Assembly: GCF_004346185.1 (NCBI RefSeq)
Contig: NZ_SMAI01000013.1
Span: 97,254 to 161,253 of the forward strand
Direction: 5' to 3'
From: Aquabacter spiritensis
GTDB lineage: Bacteria > Pseudomonadota > Alphaproteobacteria > Rhizobiales > Xanthobacteraceae
DNA: 64,000 nucleotides
The notes under the pieces were generated by a model. The model was given only the letters and a program-made list of their open reading frames with translations, was not told the DNA's origin and did not search any database. A program made the position numbers and the translations under genes. Below are positions 47,464 through 57,126 of the stretch, in pieces (the first letter of the stretch is position 1; each line of letters begins with the position of its first letter).

Positions 47464-48780
47464 TCAGGCATCCCGGCCGGAAAGATAGGCGAGGCGGAAG
47501 CCCCCGGCGTCGGCCGGTCGATCGGCTTTGTCGAACGACAGTGCGGCGCGCACCGCCTGTTCTTCGCCGGCCGAAAGCATCGGCAGTGACGGCGGTGTCA
47601 AGCCCTGCTCCTTGGCTTTCGCACCGGAGCGCCGACCGAACGGATGACGCCCGCTCATCAAGATGTGGATCATGCAGCCGAGCGCATAGACGTCGTCGCT
47701 CGAGTCCGGGGCGGCGCCGCTCTCCCGCTCCGGTGTGGCATAGGCCGGCGTCACCGCGGCCAGCGTGGTCGGATCGAAGGCACCTGTCTCGTCGGCCTGG
47801 AGCGCGGCGGAAATACCGAAATCCAGCAGCTTGGTGCGTCCGTCCTTGCACAGGAAGACGTTGGCCGGCTTGAGGTCTGCATGCACGACGCCATGGGCAT
47901 GTGCGAAGGCGAGGGCGTCGATGACCGTCCGGATCACAGAGCGGGCGAGGGGGCTTCCGATGAAATTCGGCTCTTGCCGCATGACACGGTCGAGCGAGGT
48001 TCCCTCAAGCAATTCCATGACGATATAGGGTCGGGCCCCGTCGCGGTCGAAATCGTACACGGTGACGATGGCGGGGTGCGGCAGTTCCTGGGTGCGGCGG
48101 GTCTCGGCTTCGAGCGCCCGCAGCGAATCCGGATGCGCGCCGAATTCAGCATTCAGCAGCTTCAGCGCGACATAAGGCTGGCGCGCGCCGGTCTCTAGGC
48201 GTCGCCGGTCCACCGCCTTGTAGACGATCCCCATGCCGCCCCGGCCGAGTTCCGCGTCGATGACGAAACGGTCCCGCAGGATGGTGCCGATACCGGGTTC
48301 GCTCAGATCCACGCGCGATGGTCCGGCCGCGCCCTCCGCCCCGACTTGCGCCTGCTTGCGAAGCCGCAGCGAAAGGAAGGACTGAAGATCCTGGTCGAGC
48401 GAGCGGTCCCGTGCCGTGGTTTCCGGCCCAGAACCTTTCAAGGTGCGGTAGCGGTCGACGAGAGTCCCGACAAGGGCATCCTCCAGCCGTGCCTCGGCAT
48501 TGCGCGGTGCTGCTGAGGAGGATGAAGCCGCTGCGATGTGCGGCTGCGTCGGCGGCTCGACTTCGGAGATCGCCTTCGCGTAGATCGCCTCGGCCAGCGC
48601 CAGAGCGAGGCGCCGGCCATCGATATGTCCTTGAAGACGCACCCGAAGTGCAGATGCACCGTCCGCGACTGCGCAGGCGGCTCTGAGGTCACGGGTGAGC
48701 GCGTCGAATGTCAGGCGGCCGGACAGAAACCGGTCGAGCAGGACGTCCACCTGCGCCCAGGGTCCCGGACCCTCCGGCAT
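47464..48780 (-). CDS. Soluble Ser/Thr protein kinase, likely T6SS PpkA counterpart
   Basis: A 438-residue Hanks-type kinase. The first 165 residues form a helical domain of unknown type (VDVLLDRFLSGRLTFDALTR). The kinase domain has the P-loop GRGGMG (179-184), Lys207 in VALKLL, the catalytic loop HADLKPAN (300-307) and DFG (320-322). The usual HRD arginine is alanine. There is no membrane helix, unlike membrane-bound PpkA. ATG 48780 is chosen because GGAGAGG lies just upstream. It lies 87 bases downstream of miaA and converges with msrQ. The T6SS role is inferred from co-location with FHA and PP2C genes 3-16 kb away. Confidence 0.8.
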   Translation of the reverse strand: MPEGPGPWAQVDVLLDRFLSGRLTFDALTRDLRAACAVADGASALRVRLQGHIDGRRLALALAEAIYAKAISEVEPPTQPHIAAASSSSAAPRNAEARLEDALVGTLVDRYRTLKGSGPETTARDRSLDQDLQSFLSLRLRKQAQVGAEGAAGPSRVDLSEPGIGTILRDRFVIDAELGRGGMGIVYKAVDRRRLETGARQPYVALKLLNAEFGAHPDSLRALEAETRRTQELPHPAIVTVYDFDRDGARPYIVMELLEGTSLDRVMRQEPNFIGSPLARSVIRTVIDALAFAHAHGVVHADLKPANVFLCKDGRTKLLDFGISAALQADETGAFDPTTLAAVTPAYATPERESGAAPDSSDDVYALGCMIHILMSGRHPFGRRSGAKAKEQGLTPPSLPMLSAGEEQAVRAALSFDKADRPADAGGFRLAYLSGRDA

Positions 48781-48867
48781 GCCCACCTCTCCGCCCGCTT
48801 CATGTCTTGTCATCTTACACGGTGTGCTCGGATGGTGAAGCCGTCGTCGCGGCGACACTCAGCCGGG

Positions 48868-49809
48868 TCAGCCAAGGACACGCAAGATCGTCTGAAGGGC
48901 CGCCTCGGGGGGGGCGCGCGGCCAGTCTGCCATCTGATGGCGGAACCAGGTTTCCTGCCGCTTGGCGTACCGGCGGGTGTCCGCTTTGCCGATCTCGATC
49001 GCCTCGGAGAGCGAGATTTCTCCCATCAGATGGCGGAACAGCGCGGGGACGCCGTGGGCCTTCAGAATCGGTCGCCCCGCCGGCAAGCCGCGCCGCATCA
49101 GGTCCACGACCTCCCGGAGCGCGCCCGTCTCGATCATGGCGTCGAAACGGGTGTCGATCCGCGCTTTCAAGCTGTCTCGGTCGGTATCGATCACCACGCG
49201 CACAGCGCGATCCTCGGCGATGAGGCCCGGTCCGGTGGCCTTCTGCCAGGCCGAGAGGGGCCTTCCGGTCGCCTCCAGCACTTCGAGCGCCCGCAGGATC
49301 CGCTGGCGGTCGTTGGGCTTCAGCCGGAAGGCGGTTTCCGGGTCGCGGGTTGCGAGGCGGCTGTGCAGGACCGGTGTTTTGTCCTCGATCGTATCCATCC
49401 GGATCTTAAGCCGCACGGCATCCGGGATCGGTGGGACGGGCGCCAACCCTTGCGTCAACGCCTTGAAATAGAGGCCGGTCCCGCCGACCAGAATAGGCAG
49501 CCGGCCAGCCTCGCGCAGGGCGGCGAGGGCGGCCGCAGCGTCGTCCAGCCAGCGGCCGACAGAATAATCCGCATCGCCATCGACATGGCCATAGAGCCAG
49601 TGACCGGCTTCGGCCTCGTCTCTGGCGGAGGGGCGTGCCGTCAGGATCTGGAGGTCGCGGTAGACCTGCATCGAATCGGCGTTCACCACCACACCACCGG
49701 TCGCCTTGGCGCAGGCGAGCGCCAAAGCGGACTTGCCGCTTGCGGTCGGACCTGCGATGAGCACCGCGTCCGGCTGCGCCCTGCGCGGGCGATCCGCGGG
49801 GGCTTGCAT
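48868..49809 (-). CDS. miaA: tRNA dimethylallyltransferase MiaA
   Basis: A 313-residue enzyme that isopentenylates A37 of tRNAs reading UNN codons. Walker A-like [11 protein letters not shown] is near residue 20, followed by [18 protein letters not shown] and [16 protein letters not shown]. The C-terminal [17 protein letters not shown] motif is present as [16 protein letters not shown]. Its start is 27 bases from the start of the divergent serB, so the two share a very compact promoter region. Confidence 0.97.
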   Translation of the reverse strand: MQAPADRPRRAQPDAVLIAGPTASGKSALALACAKATGGVVVNADSMQVYRDLQILTARPSARDEAEAGHWLYGHVDGDADYSVGRWLDDAAAALAALREAGRLPILVGGTGLYFKALTQGLAPVPPIPDAVRLKIRMDTIEDKTPVLHSRLATRDPETAFRLKPNDRQRILRALEVLEATGRPLSAWQKATGPGLIAEDRAVRVVIDTDRDSLKARIDTRFDAMIETGALREVVDLMRRGLPAGRPILKAHGVPALFRHLMGEISLSEAIEIGKADTRRYAKRQETWFRHQMADWPRAPPEAALQTILRVLG

Positions 49810-49836
49810 CAGGCCATCCTCGTCGGGATCTTCCCC

Positions 49837-50736
49837 ATGGTTTATGTCGCGACCCTCGTTTCCAATCCCAAGACCGGCCCGCTGTCACGCGATCACGTCG
49901 CCGCCGTCCGTGCCGTTTTGCCGGGGGCCGGCGATGCGAGCGTGCTCGCGCCCGACACGGCAGTCGACATTCCCTTCGATCCCCCGCTCGGTGCCGATCC
50001 GCGCATCCTGGCCGAATCCGCCCGCGCCACGCTCGCCGGCGCGCCGATCGACGTCGTTGTCCAACTTGCGGCCGACCGGCGCAAGCGTCTCTTCCTGGCT
50101 GACATGGATTCCACCATGATCGGCCAGGAGTGCATCGACGAACTGGCGGATCTCGCCGGCATCAAGGATCACGTGGCCGCCATCACCGAGCGGGCGATGC
50201 GCGGCGAGATCGCGTTCGAGCCGGCGCTGCGTGAACGCGTCGCCTTGCTGCGCGGTCTCGCGACAGGCGTCGTCGACGACCTTTTGGCGACCCGGATCCA
50301 CCTGACGCCCGGAGGACCCGAGCTTGTCGCGACGATGAAGGCGCATGGCGCCTATACCGTCCTCGTTTCTGGCGGCTTCACGCTGTTCACTGGTCCGATC
50401 GCGGCCCGAATCGGGTTCGACGAGAACCGCGCCAATGTTCTTTTGATCGAAAACGGAGCCTTCTCCGGCCAGGTGCAGGAGCCCATTCTCGGCCGCGACG
50501 CGAAGACCGCGGCCTTGATCGAGATCCGCGACCGGCTGCGGCTCTCGCCCTCCGAAACCCTTGCGGTCGGGGACGGGGCGAACGATCTCGGCATGCTCTC
50601 GGAAGCCGGGATCGGCATCGCGTATCACGCCAAGCCCAAGGTCGCAGAGGCCGCGCACGTTCGGATCGACTATGCCGATCTGTCCGCACTGCTCTACATG
50701 CAGGGCTATACCAGCGAGGACATCGTCCGTCCGTGA
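49837..50736 (+). CDS. serB: Phosphoserine phosphatase SerB
   Basis: A 299-residue HAD phosphatase giving serine from phosphoserine. The catalytic motif is [10 protein letters not shown] (DxDST type) about residue 90. The middle motif [11 protein letters not shown] and the last motif [12 protein letters not shown] are intact. The N-terminal 85 residues resemble the ACT-like part of bacterial SerB. ATG 49837 ([11 protein letters not shown]) is chosen because longer in-frame readings would run back through miaA. Its stop forms a small hairpin with that of convergent degP. Confidence 0.95.
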   Translation: MVYVATLVSNPKTGPLSRDHVAAVRAVLPGAGDASVLAPDTAVDIPFDPPLGADPRILAESARATLAGAPIDVVVQLAADRRKRLFLADMDSTMIGQECIDELADLAGIKDHVAAITERAMRGEIAFEPALRERVALLRGLATGVVDDLLATRIHLTPGGPELVATMKAHGAYTVLVSGGFTLFTGPIAARIGFDENRANVLLIENGAFSGQVQEPILGRDAKTAALIEIRDRLRLSPSETLAVGDGANDLGMLSEAGIGIAYHAKPKVAEAAHVRIDYADLSALLYMQGYTSEDIVRP

Positions 50737-50746
50737 CGGCGGGCCG

Positions 50747-52234
50747 TCAGGTCAGCGGGATGGCGACGAACTGAACCTGGCCCTCGGGATCGGCGACGAG
50801 GAGCAGAGCGGATTTCTTCCCGTCGCGCTTCAAGGCTTCGACCCGCTTGCGGATATCGGCCGGGCTCGAAACCGCTTCTTGGCTGACCTCGACCACCACC
50901 TGCCCGGGCTTCAGCCCCTTGTCGGCCGCGGCTGAGCCGCGGTCGACGCTGAGGATCACGACGCCAGCGACGCCCTCCTTGATCTTGAACTTGCGGCGCA
51001 GCTCGTCGCTCATCGCCGTCAGTTCGAGACCGAGCGAGCGCTGCGACGCGGTCGCTTTCGGGGAGGGGCTCGGCGTGTCGGCCTCGGCCTTCTTCTCGTC
51101 TTCCGGCATCCGGGCGATGGTGATGCGAAGGGTCTCTTCCTTACCCTTGCGGATCACGACCACGTCCACGTCCTTGCCGACGGGCGTATCGGCCACGATG
51201 CGCGGCAGATCGCGCATCTCCTTCACGTCCTTGCCGTCGAACCGCACCACGACGTCTCCGGCCTTGATGTCCGCCTTCGCCGCCGGGCCGCCGTCGCTCA
51301 CACCACCGACCAGGGCGCCTCGGGCCCGACCGAGCCCGAGGCTCTCCGCGATCTCGTCTGTGACGCTCTGGATCCGCACCCCGATCCAGCCGCGCCGGAC
51401 TTCCTTGAACTGTTCGAGCTGCGCGAGAATGGGTGCTGCGGTCGCCGAGGGAACGGCAAAGCCGATGCCGATCGACCCACCGGAGGGCGAGATGATCGCC
51501 GTGTTGATGCCGATGACCTCGCCCTCCATGTTGAAGAGGGGGCCGCCGGAATTGCCGCGATTGATGGCGGCGTCGGTCTGGATGAAATTGTCGTAAGGAC
51601 CGGAATTGATGTTCCGGTTGCGGGCCGAGACCACCCCGACCGTCAGCGTGCCGCCCAGGCCGAACGGATTGCCGATGGCCATCACCCAGTCGCCGACGCG
51701 CAGCACGTCGGAATTGCCGAACTTGACGGCCGTCAAGGGCTTTTCCGGCTTCACCCGCAGCAATGCCAGATCGGTCTTGGGATCGCGCCCGACCAGTTCG
51801 GCCTTCAGCTTCGAGCCGTCGTTGAAATTGGCGTAGATCTCGTCGGCGTCGGCAATCACGTGATTGTTGGTGACGATGAGACCCGCCGGATCGATCACGA
51901 AGCCCGAACCGAGGGAGGAGACCCTGCGCGACCTGTTGTTGTTGCCTTCGCCGTCATCGGGCTGCTGGCGGCGCTTGAAAAATTCGTCGAAGAAATCCTC
52001 GAAGGGCGAGCCGGGCGGCAATTGCGGTGTCGGCACGCCGCGGGAGGCCGCGACATTCTGAGAAGTGGAGATGTTCACCACGGCGTCCATGACGATCGCC
52101 GCGGTATCGGCCACCGTGTCGGGTCCCTTGGCGGAGGCTGAAAAAGCGGGTGCGGGTACGGCGCAGGTCAAGGCCGCAACGAGGGCGAGGCCCGGCACCG
52201 ACAAAGCGGACAGCAGACGGCTTCCAGCGGACAT
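50747..52234 (-). CDS. degP: DegP/Do-family periplasmic serine protease
   Basis: A 495-residue HtrA protease/chaperone for misfolded envelope proteins. The signal peptide ends near VPAPAFSAS. The catalytic triad is H125 (VTNNHVIAD), D155 (KTDLALL) and S229 (GNSGGP). Two PDZ domains follow, at about 285-375 (GWIGVRIQSVTDEIAESLGL) and 400-490 (GVVILSVDRGSAAADKGLKPG). It is the last gene of hflK-hflC-DUF2065-degP, a frequent order in this class. About 107 bases separate it from the small upstream gene; GGCACgagtGTGCC at 52325-52338 lies there. Confidence 0.96.
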   Translation of the reverse strand: MSAGSRLLSALSVPGLALVAALTCAVPAPAFSASAKGPDTVADTAAIVMDAVVNISTSQNVAASRGVPTPQLPPGSPFEDFFDEFFKRRQQPDDGEGNNNRSRRVSSLGSGFVIDPAGLIVTNNHVIADADEIYANFNDGSKLKAELVGRDPKTDLALLRVKPEKPLTAVKFGNSDVLRVGDWVMAIGNPFGLGGTLTVGVVSARNRNINSGPYDNFIQTDAAINRGNSGGPLFNMEGEVIGINTAIISPSGGSIGIGFAVPSATAAPILAQLEQFKEVRRGWIGVRIQSVTDEIAESLGLGRARGALVGGVSDGGPAAKADIKAGDVVVRFDGKDVKEMRDLPRIVADTPVGKDVDVVVIRKGKEETLRITIARMPEDEKKAEADTPSPSPKATASQRSLGLELTAMSDELRRKFKIKEGVAGVVILSVDRGSAAADKGLKPGQVVVEVSQEAVSSPADIRKRVEALKRDGKKSALLLVADPEGQVQFVAIPLT

Positions 52235-52341
52235 GACCTCTCCTCGCGGGATAGCGGGTGACGCCGAGGCGCAGACACCGCCGGATCGTTATGCGTCACC
52301 CGCCATTGCGGCGGAATAGCGACTGGCACGAGTGTGCCGCA

Positions 52342-52533
52342 TCAGCCGCGCACAAGCCAAACCACAATCACGCCAACAGCGCCGACAAGAAGACCGCTGA
52401 TCCGCAGCGGGGTCTCCGGCGCTTTGAGCACCGCTTTCACGGCACTGCGCCAAGCGCCGGGAAATGCCGCAAGAACGAGCCCTTCCAGCACCAGGACGAG
52501 ACCGATGGCTGCCAGAAGGTCCCGCATCTCCAC
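52342..52533 (-). CDS. DUF2065 small membrane protein
   Basis: A 63-residue protein with two hydrophobic helices (DLLAAIGLVLVLEGLVLAAF and ISGLLVGAVGVIVVWLV) around a short charged loop containing FPGAWRSAVKAVL. This is the DUF2065 (YjeT-like) pattern. It begins seven bases after the hflC stop, so it is in the hfl operon. Function is unknown. The position suggests a link with the HflKC-FtsH quality-control complex. Confidence 0.88.
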   Translation of the reverse strand: MEMRDLLAAIGLVLVLEGLVLAAFPGAWRSAVKAVLKAPETPLRISGLLVGAVGVIVVWLVRG

Positions 52534-52540
52534 CCCCGGC

Positions 52541-53518
52541 CTACTGGGCCGGGGCTGGGGCGACCGGCGGAATGGCGGTGCCGGCCGCAGGTGCGGGCGC
52601 CCGCGAGGGAGGCGCGCCCGGGGCGATCGCGGGCGGGTCCAGTACGCCGCCCATGGGATCGGAGAAGTAACGGAAGAACAGGCTGGAATCCGGGTTTAGG
52701 ACAAGCCTCGTGTCGTTCGATCGCAAGCTCGCCTCGAAAGCCTGCATCGAGCGATAAAAGGCGAAGAAGTCCGGATCCTGCCCATAGGCCTGAGCGAAAA
52801 TCTTGTTGCGCTCAGCGTCGCCTTCACCGCGCATCTGCTCGCCGGTCGAATTGGCTTCGGCCACGATGATGGTGGCCTCGCGTTCCGCCCGAGCCCGGGT
52901 CCGCTGGGCGGCCTCGTTGCCCTGCGCACGGATTTCGGCCGCCTCGCGCTGGCGTTCCGTCTGCATGCGCTGGAACACCGCCTGGCTATTGGCTTCCGGC
53001 AGGTCGGCGCGCCGAATCCGCACATCGACCACCGTGATGCCGAAATTGGCGGCTTCGCGATTGACCTGTTCGTTGATGCGCGCCATCAGCGCCTCGCGCT
53101 CGTCGCGCACGACGCGGGTGAAGGTGCTCTCGCCGAGCACGCGGCGCAGCGCCGAATTCAAGACAGTGGCAAGCCGCGAATTGGCCGCCTCGATCGACCC
53201 GACCGACTGATAGAATTTCAGCGGATTGGAAATCCGATAGCGGGCGAACGCATCGACCACCAGCCGCTTCTGATCGGACGCGATCACTTCCTGCGGCGGG
53301 TTTTCCAAATCGAGGATGCGGTTGTCGATATAGACCACCGTGTCGATGAACGGGATCTTCCAGTGCAGGCCCGGCGTGGTGATGGGGGGCAGGGGGTTGC
53401 CGAGGCGAAGCACAAGCGCCTGCTGGGTCTGGGTGACGGTGAACGCCGCGGAATAGACCCCGAACAGGACCAGCACGACAATGACGGCGATCAGACCGCC
53501 TGTGAACGGATTTCTCAT
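52541..53518 (-). CDS. hflC: HflC, SPFH subunit of the FtsH-modulating complex
   Basis: A 325-residue SPFH/band-7 protein with one N-terminal membrane helix (AVIVVLVLFGVYSAAFTV). The band-7 domain includes VLRLGNPLPPITTPGLHWKI, VDAFARYRISNPLKFYQSVG and TVVDVRIRRADLPE. A helical EA-rich tail (EAAEIRAQGNEAAQRTRARA) follows. With HflK it forms the periplasmic cage around FtsH. Its start overlaps the end of hflK by four bases. The Pro/Ala-rich C-terminal tail is slightly longer than usual. Confidence 0.96.
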   Translation of the reverse strand: MRNPFTGGLIAVIVVLVLFGVYSAAFTVTQTQQALVLRLGNPLPPITTPGLHWKIPFIDTVVYIDNRILDLENPPQEVIASDQKRLVVDAFARYRISNPLKFYQSVGSIEAANSRLATVLNSALRRVLGESTFTRVVRDEREALMARINEQVNREAANFGITVVDVRIRRADLPEANSQAVFQRMQTERQREAAEIRAQGNEAAQRTRARAEREATIIVAEANSTGEQMRGEGDAERNKIFAQAYGQDPDFFAFYRSMQAFEASLRSNDTRLVLNPDSSLFFRYFSDPMGGVLDPPAIAPGAPPSRAPAPAAGTAIPPVAPAPAQ

Positions 53519-54678
53519 CGCGCGGCTCCTTGGCTCTGGGTGCCCTGCGGGGCTGCGCCGACCGGCGGCGCTGGACGGCGGCCAAGCTCGCCGAGTGGCA
53601 GGAACGGAACCACGCCTGTCGTGCCGCCGGCCCCGGCCGTTGCGGTCGAGCCTTGGTCGATCAACACCTTTTCCATCGGCCCCAGCACGCGCTCCATAGT
53701 TTCGAAATACATGCGCTGACGGGTGACGTCCTTGGCCGTCAGATATTGTTCGTAGATCTTCAAGAAGCGATCGGCCTGGCCGCGGGCTTCGACGACCGTG
53801 CGCTCGCGGTAGGCCTGGGCGGCATTGTCGATGCGGGAGGCTTCGCCGCGCGCTTCGGGGATGACCCGATTGGCATAGGCCTGCGCCTCGTTCTGCGACC
53901 GCTCGGCGTCAGCGCGGGCGGCTTGCACGTCACGGAAGGAATCGATGACCTGGGCCGGAGGATCGACCTTCTGCATCTGAAGCTGGGTGATCCGCACGCC
54001 GGCCTTGTACTCGTCCAGGGTGCGCTGCATCAGTTCCTGCACGCCGGTTTCGATGGTCTGGCGGGCACCGGTCAGGATCGGCTGGATGTTGGTGCGGCCG
54101 ATCACCTCGCGCATCGCGCTTTCCGCCACGGCCTTGATCGTCCCCTCCGGGTTTTGAACGTTGAAGAGGTAGTTCTCCGCATTCGAAATGACCCAGAAGA
54201 CCGCGAAGTCCACGTCGACGATATTCTCATCGCCGGTGAGCATGAGGCTTTCCTCGGGAACGTCGCGTACGACCGGGCTGCCGCGCCGTGCGTCCTCGCC
54301 GATCCGCATGCCGATATCGATCCGGTTGACCCGGGTGACCTTCGGGGTCTCCACCGTCTCGATCGGGTAAGGGAGGTGGTAGTTCAATCCTGGCTGGGTG
54401 AGCTGGACGAAGCGGCCGAAGCGCAGCACCACGCCCTGCTCGTCGGGTTCGACACGATAAAATCCAGACAGAAGCCATCCGGCGATCAGGAGGGCGACGA
54501 GAAGGATGATCCCCTTCACGCCCATAGAGCCCGGCATCATATGCCGCAGCCGGTCCTGGCTGCGGCGAATCAAGTCTTCGATATCAGGCGGCGTTGGTCC
54601 GGACGAGGAAGGCCCGGTTCCCCAGGGCCCGCGAGGCCCGCTTCCCCAGGGACCTCCGCTCTGATTCTTCCACGACAT
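53515..54678 (-). CDS. hflK: HflK, SPFH subunit of the FtsH-modulating complex
   Basis: A 387-residue HflK. A Gly/Pro-rich cytosolic N-terminus (WKNQSGGPWGSGPRGPWGTG) is followed by one membrane helix (IILLVALLIAGWLLSGFY), then the band-7 domain (PDEQGVVLRFGRFVQLTQPG, LTGDENIVDVDFAVFWVI) and an EAxA helix (AERSQNEAQAYANRVIPEAR). ATG 54678 is selected, with GGAG eight bases upstream; ten extra in-frame codons upstream are less likely. It is the first gene of the hflK-hflC-DUF2065-degP run. Confidence 0.95.
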   Translation of the reverse strand: MSWKNQSGGPWGSGPRGPWGTGPSSSGPTPPDIEDLIRRSQDRLRHMMPGSMGVKGIILLVALLIAGWLLSGFYRVEPDEQGVVLRFGRFVQLTQPGLNYHLPYPIETVETPKVTRVNRIDIGMRIGEDARRGSPVVRDVPEESLMLTGDENIVDVDFAVFWVISNAENYLFNVQNPEGTIKAVAESAMREVIGRTNIQPILTGARQTIETGVQELMQRTLDEYKAGVRITQLQMQKVDPPAQVIDSFRDVQAARADAERSQNEAQAYANRVIPEARGEASRIDNAAQAYRERTVVEARGQADRFLKIYEQYLTAKDVTRQRMYFETMERVLGPMEKVLIDQGSTATAGAGGTTGVVPFLPLGELGRRPAPPVGAAPQGTQSQGAAR

Positions 54679-54811
54679 CCAACGTCTCCAGTCGAGCGCC
54701 ACGATCACCGCGGTCTGAGGCTGCGGTCCAGCTCAGTCCACACGTCGCTGGCGCACATACCGAGCCCAATAGCGTCGGTACGCGCGGCGCCGCAAGTTGC
54801 GGGTTATAAGA

Positions 54812-54845
54812 AGGCACGCGCCACGTTTCAACGTGGCGCGTGCCT
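54812..54845 (-). terminator. Strong terminator behind the ribbon-helix-helix gene
   Basis: Perfect 16-base arms (54812-54827 and 54830-54845) flank a two-base centre. On the minus strand the stem is followed by TTCTTATAA. It lies 33 bases past the stop of the minus-strand RHH gene and insulates hflK. The long uninterrupted palindrome would also form a cruciform-like or bidirectional stop. Confidence 0.8.
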
Positions 54846-54877
54846 CGCTTGTCCATCAGATAGGGGAGCGGCCCCGC

Positions 54878-55153
54878 TTACGCAACGGGAGCGCCGGCTC
54901 CGGTGCGTTCGTTCGAGCCGTGAGGCCGGCCGCCTGCGGCGTGCCCGCGATAATAATCGAGCACGAAAAGGCGAATCGCCGAGGACAGGTTGCCCTGGGT
55001 CCGTGAGGAATCGATGGTCGCCACCAGATCCGACAGAGTCAGCCGGCGGCCCGCGGCGATTTCCTTCAGCGAGTCCCAGAAGGCATCTTCGAGACTGACG
55101 CTGGTCTTATGGCCGGCAATGACGATCGACCTCTTCACCACGGGGCTTTTCAT
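54878..55153 (-). CDS. Ribbon-helix-helix domain protein
   Basis: A 91-residue protein of the ribbon-helix-helix family common beside fumC in alphaproteobacteria. The strand [20 protein letters not shown] is followed by two helices ([23 protein letters not shown]). A conserved tail is present: [17 protein letters not shown]. Proteins of this fold bind DNA as dimers, but this subgroup has no assigned target. It overlaps the DUF4169 gene by four bases. Confidence 0.85.
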   Translation of the reverse strand: MKSPVVKRSIVIAGHKTSVSLEDAFWDSLKEIAAGRRLTLSDLVATIDSSRTQGNLSSAIRLFVLDYYRGHAAGGRPHGSNERTGAGAPVA

Positions 55154-55338
55154 GTTTTTTCCCTCTCCGTGAGCAAATGGCCGTCAAGTCTTCGGGTGCG
55201 TTGCTGGCGTTCCAGATCCTGAGCCGCGCGTTCGGCCTTTGTACGGCCGAAAGCGATCCGGTTCTGGGCCGCCTGGTCTTCGGCCTTGCCGCGAGCCTTG
55301 GCCTTCCGCACGCGCCTGAGATTGACGATCTCGCCCAC
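55150..55338 (-). CDS. DUF4169 small protein
   Basis: A 62-residue basic protein with the DUF4169 pattern: [20 protein letters not shown], then [20 protein letters not shown] and RRLDGHLL. It is almost wholly helical and charged. The start is GTG 55338, which gives the family N-terminus and has GAGG six bases upstream; a longer reading to 55419 is unlike the family. It is co-translated with the RHH gene (four-base overlap) and divergent from fumC over 282 bases. Function is unknown. Confidence 0.85.
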   Translation of the reverse strand: MGEIVNLRRVRKAKARGKAEDQAAQNRIAFGRTKAERAAQDLERQQRTRRLDGHLLTEREKT

Positions 55339-55620
55339 TTCAAACCTCGACGTTCGGCATGGTTCCCCCCAAAACCGCGCCGGGAATTTCCCGCATCGCA
55401 AATGACCCTTGCGCTTCATTTCCCCGAAACGATGCGGATCAAAGCATTTAGCCTGGGATCCAGGGCGAAGCTATGGCAAATGTGCCGCCATTCTTCCCTC
55501 CCAAAGTACCTCCCCCTAACTATTTTGCATTGCCGGCATCACCTGACTTGGAGCACTTCCCTCGGGAGCGTCGGCGAACTAGAAGCCAAGCGGCTTCAGA
55601 CATGTGGAAAGGCGAGCGAG

Positions 55621-57012
55621 ATGACTGCCACACGCACGGAAACGGACACGTTCGGGCCGATCGAAGTTCCCGCCGACCGTTATTGGGGCGCGCAGGCCCA
55701 GCGCTCCGTCGGGAATTTTAAGATCGGCTGGGAGCGCCAGCCGGCGCCAGTCATCCGCGCTTTGGGTGTGATCAAGCGTGCAGCCGCCGAAACGAACATG
55801 GCGCTCGGCAGGCTCGATCCGACGATCGGCGCGGCCATCGTGAAGGCGGCCAGCGAAGTGATGGAGAACAAGCTCGACGACCATTTCCCGCTGGTGGTCT
55901 GGCAGACCGGGTCCGGCACCCAGTCGAACATGAACGCCAATGAGGTGATTTCGAACCGCGGCATCGAGATGATGGGCGGGCAGATGGGATCGAAGAAGCC
56001 GATCCATCCGAACGACCATGTCAATATGAGCCAGTCGTCGAACGACACCTATCCGACTGCGATGCACGTGGCCTGCGCCGAGGAGATCGTCCACCGCCTT
56101 CTGCCAGCGCTCCGCACGCTGCGGAACGCCCTGAACGACAAGGCCGAGCAGTGGAAGGCCATCATCAAGATCGGCCGCACCCATACGCAGGATGCGACGC
56201 CCCTGACTCTCGGGCAGGAGTTTTCCGGCTACACCGCCCAGGTCGAGCACGGCATTGCGCGCATCGAAATGACGCTGCCGGGTCTGATGCAGCTGGCCCA
56301 AGGCGGGACGGCGGTCGGAACCGGGCTCAATGCACCGGTTGGGTTCGCCGAGAAGGTAGCCGAGCACATCGCCGCCATCACCCAATTGCCGTTCACCTCG
56401 GCGCCGAACAAGTTCGAGGCGCTCGCCGCGCACGACGCCATGGTGTTTTCGCATGGGGCCATCAATACGGTGGCGGCGTCGCTCTTCAAGATCGCCAACG
56501 ACATCCGCTTCCTCGGTTCGGGGCCGCGCTCTGGTCTCGGCGAGCTTTCGCTGCCGGAGAACGAGCCCGGCTCGTCTATCATGCCGGGCAAGGTCAATCC
56601 GACGCAGTGCGAGGCCATGACCCAGGTCTGCGTCCAGATCTTCGGCAACAATGCCGCCCTGACCTTCGCGGGAAGCCAAGGCCATTTCGAATTGAACGTC
56701 TACAATCCGGTGATGGCCTACAACTTCCTGCAATCGGTTCGCCTGATGGCGGATGCGGCCAACAGCTTCACCGAGCATTGCGTCGTCGGCATCACGCCGC
56801 GCGAGGACAACATCAAGGCCGCGCTCGAGCGGTCGCTGATGCTGGTCACGGCCCTGGCACCCAAGATCGGCTATGATGCCGCCGCCAAGATCGCCAAGAC
56901 GGCCCACCACAACGGAACCACCTTGCGCGAGGAAGCGGTTGGCGGCGGCTATGTCACCAACGAGGAGTTCGACGCGGTCGTCCGCCCCGAGAAGATGATC
57001 TCGCCCGGCTGA
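55621..57012 (+). CDS. fumC: Class II fumarate hydratase FumC
   Basis: A 463-residue iron-free fumarase of the TCA cycle. The fumarase/aspartase signature [11 protein letters not shown] is at residues 317-327. [20 protein letters not shown] and [20 protein letters not shown] supply active-site residues. ATG 55621 ([17 protein letters not shown]) is chosen; the upstream in-frame extension has no family similarity. mdh, the next TCA-cycle enzyme, is 2.3 kb downstream on the same strand. Confidence 0.98.
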   Translation: MTATRTETDTFGPIEVPADRYWGAQAQRSVGNFKIGWERQPAPVIRALGVIKRAAAETNMALGRLDPTIGAAIVKAASEVMENKLDDHFPLVVWQTGSGTQSNMNANEVISNRGIEMMGGQMGSKKPIHPNDHVNMSQSSNDTYPTAMHVACAEEIVHRLLPALRTLRNALNDKAEQWKAIIKIGRTHTQDATPLTLGQEFSGYTAQVEHGIARIEMTLPGLMQLAQGGTAVGTGLNAPVGFAEKVAEHIAAITQLPFTSAPNKFEALAAHDAMVFSHGAINTVAASLFKIANDIRFLGSGPRSGLGELSLPENEPGSSIMPGKVNPTQCEAMTQVCVQIFGNNAALTFAGSQGHFELNVYNPVMAYNFLQSVRLMADAANSFTEHCVVGITPREDNIKAALERSLMLVTALAPKIGYDAAAKIAKTAHHNGTTLREEAVGGGYVTNEEFDAVVRPEKMISPG

Positions 57013-57037
57013 CGCCGCCTGCGCAGACATTGGACGA

Positions 57038-57073
57038 CCGGACGTGCGGAGCAAGCGCGCTCCGCACGTCCGG
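57038..57073 (+). terminator. Hairpin behind fumC
   Basis: Perfect 15-base arms CCGGACGTGCGGAGC (57038-57052) and GCTCCGCACGTCCGG (57059-57073) enclose a six-base loop, 25 bases after the fumC stop. No T-run follows, so it may be an intrinsic stop of low efficiency or a 3'-end stabiliser before lemA. Confidence 0.6.
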
Positions 57074-57126
57074 TGCGAGGTACAGATTCGTCCTCGGACG
57101 CGGCATATCACCGGGAAGGCTTCGCC

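Noticed and set aside
52323..52340. TGGCACG-type sequence upstream of degP considered as a sigma-54 promoter
   Set aside because: The spacing between the GG and GC elements does not fit the -24/-12 rule. The sequence is better described as a short inverted repeat GGCAC/GTGCC.
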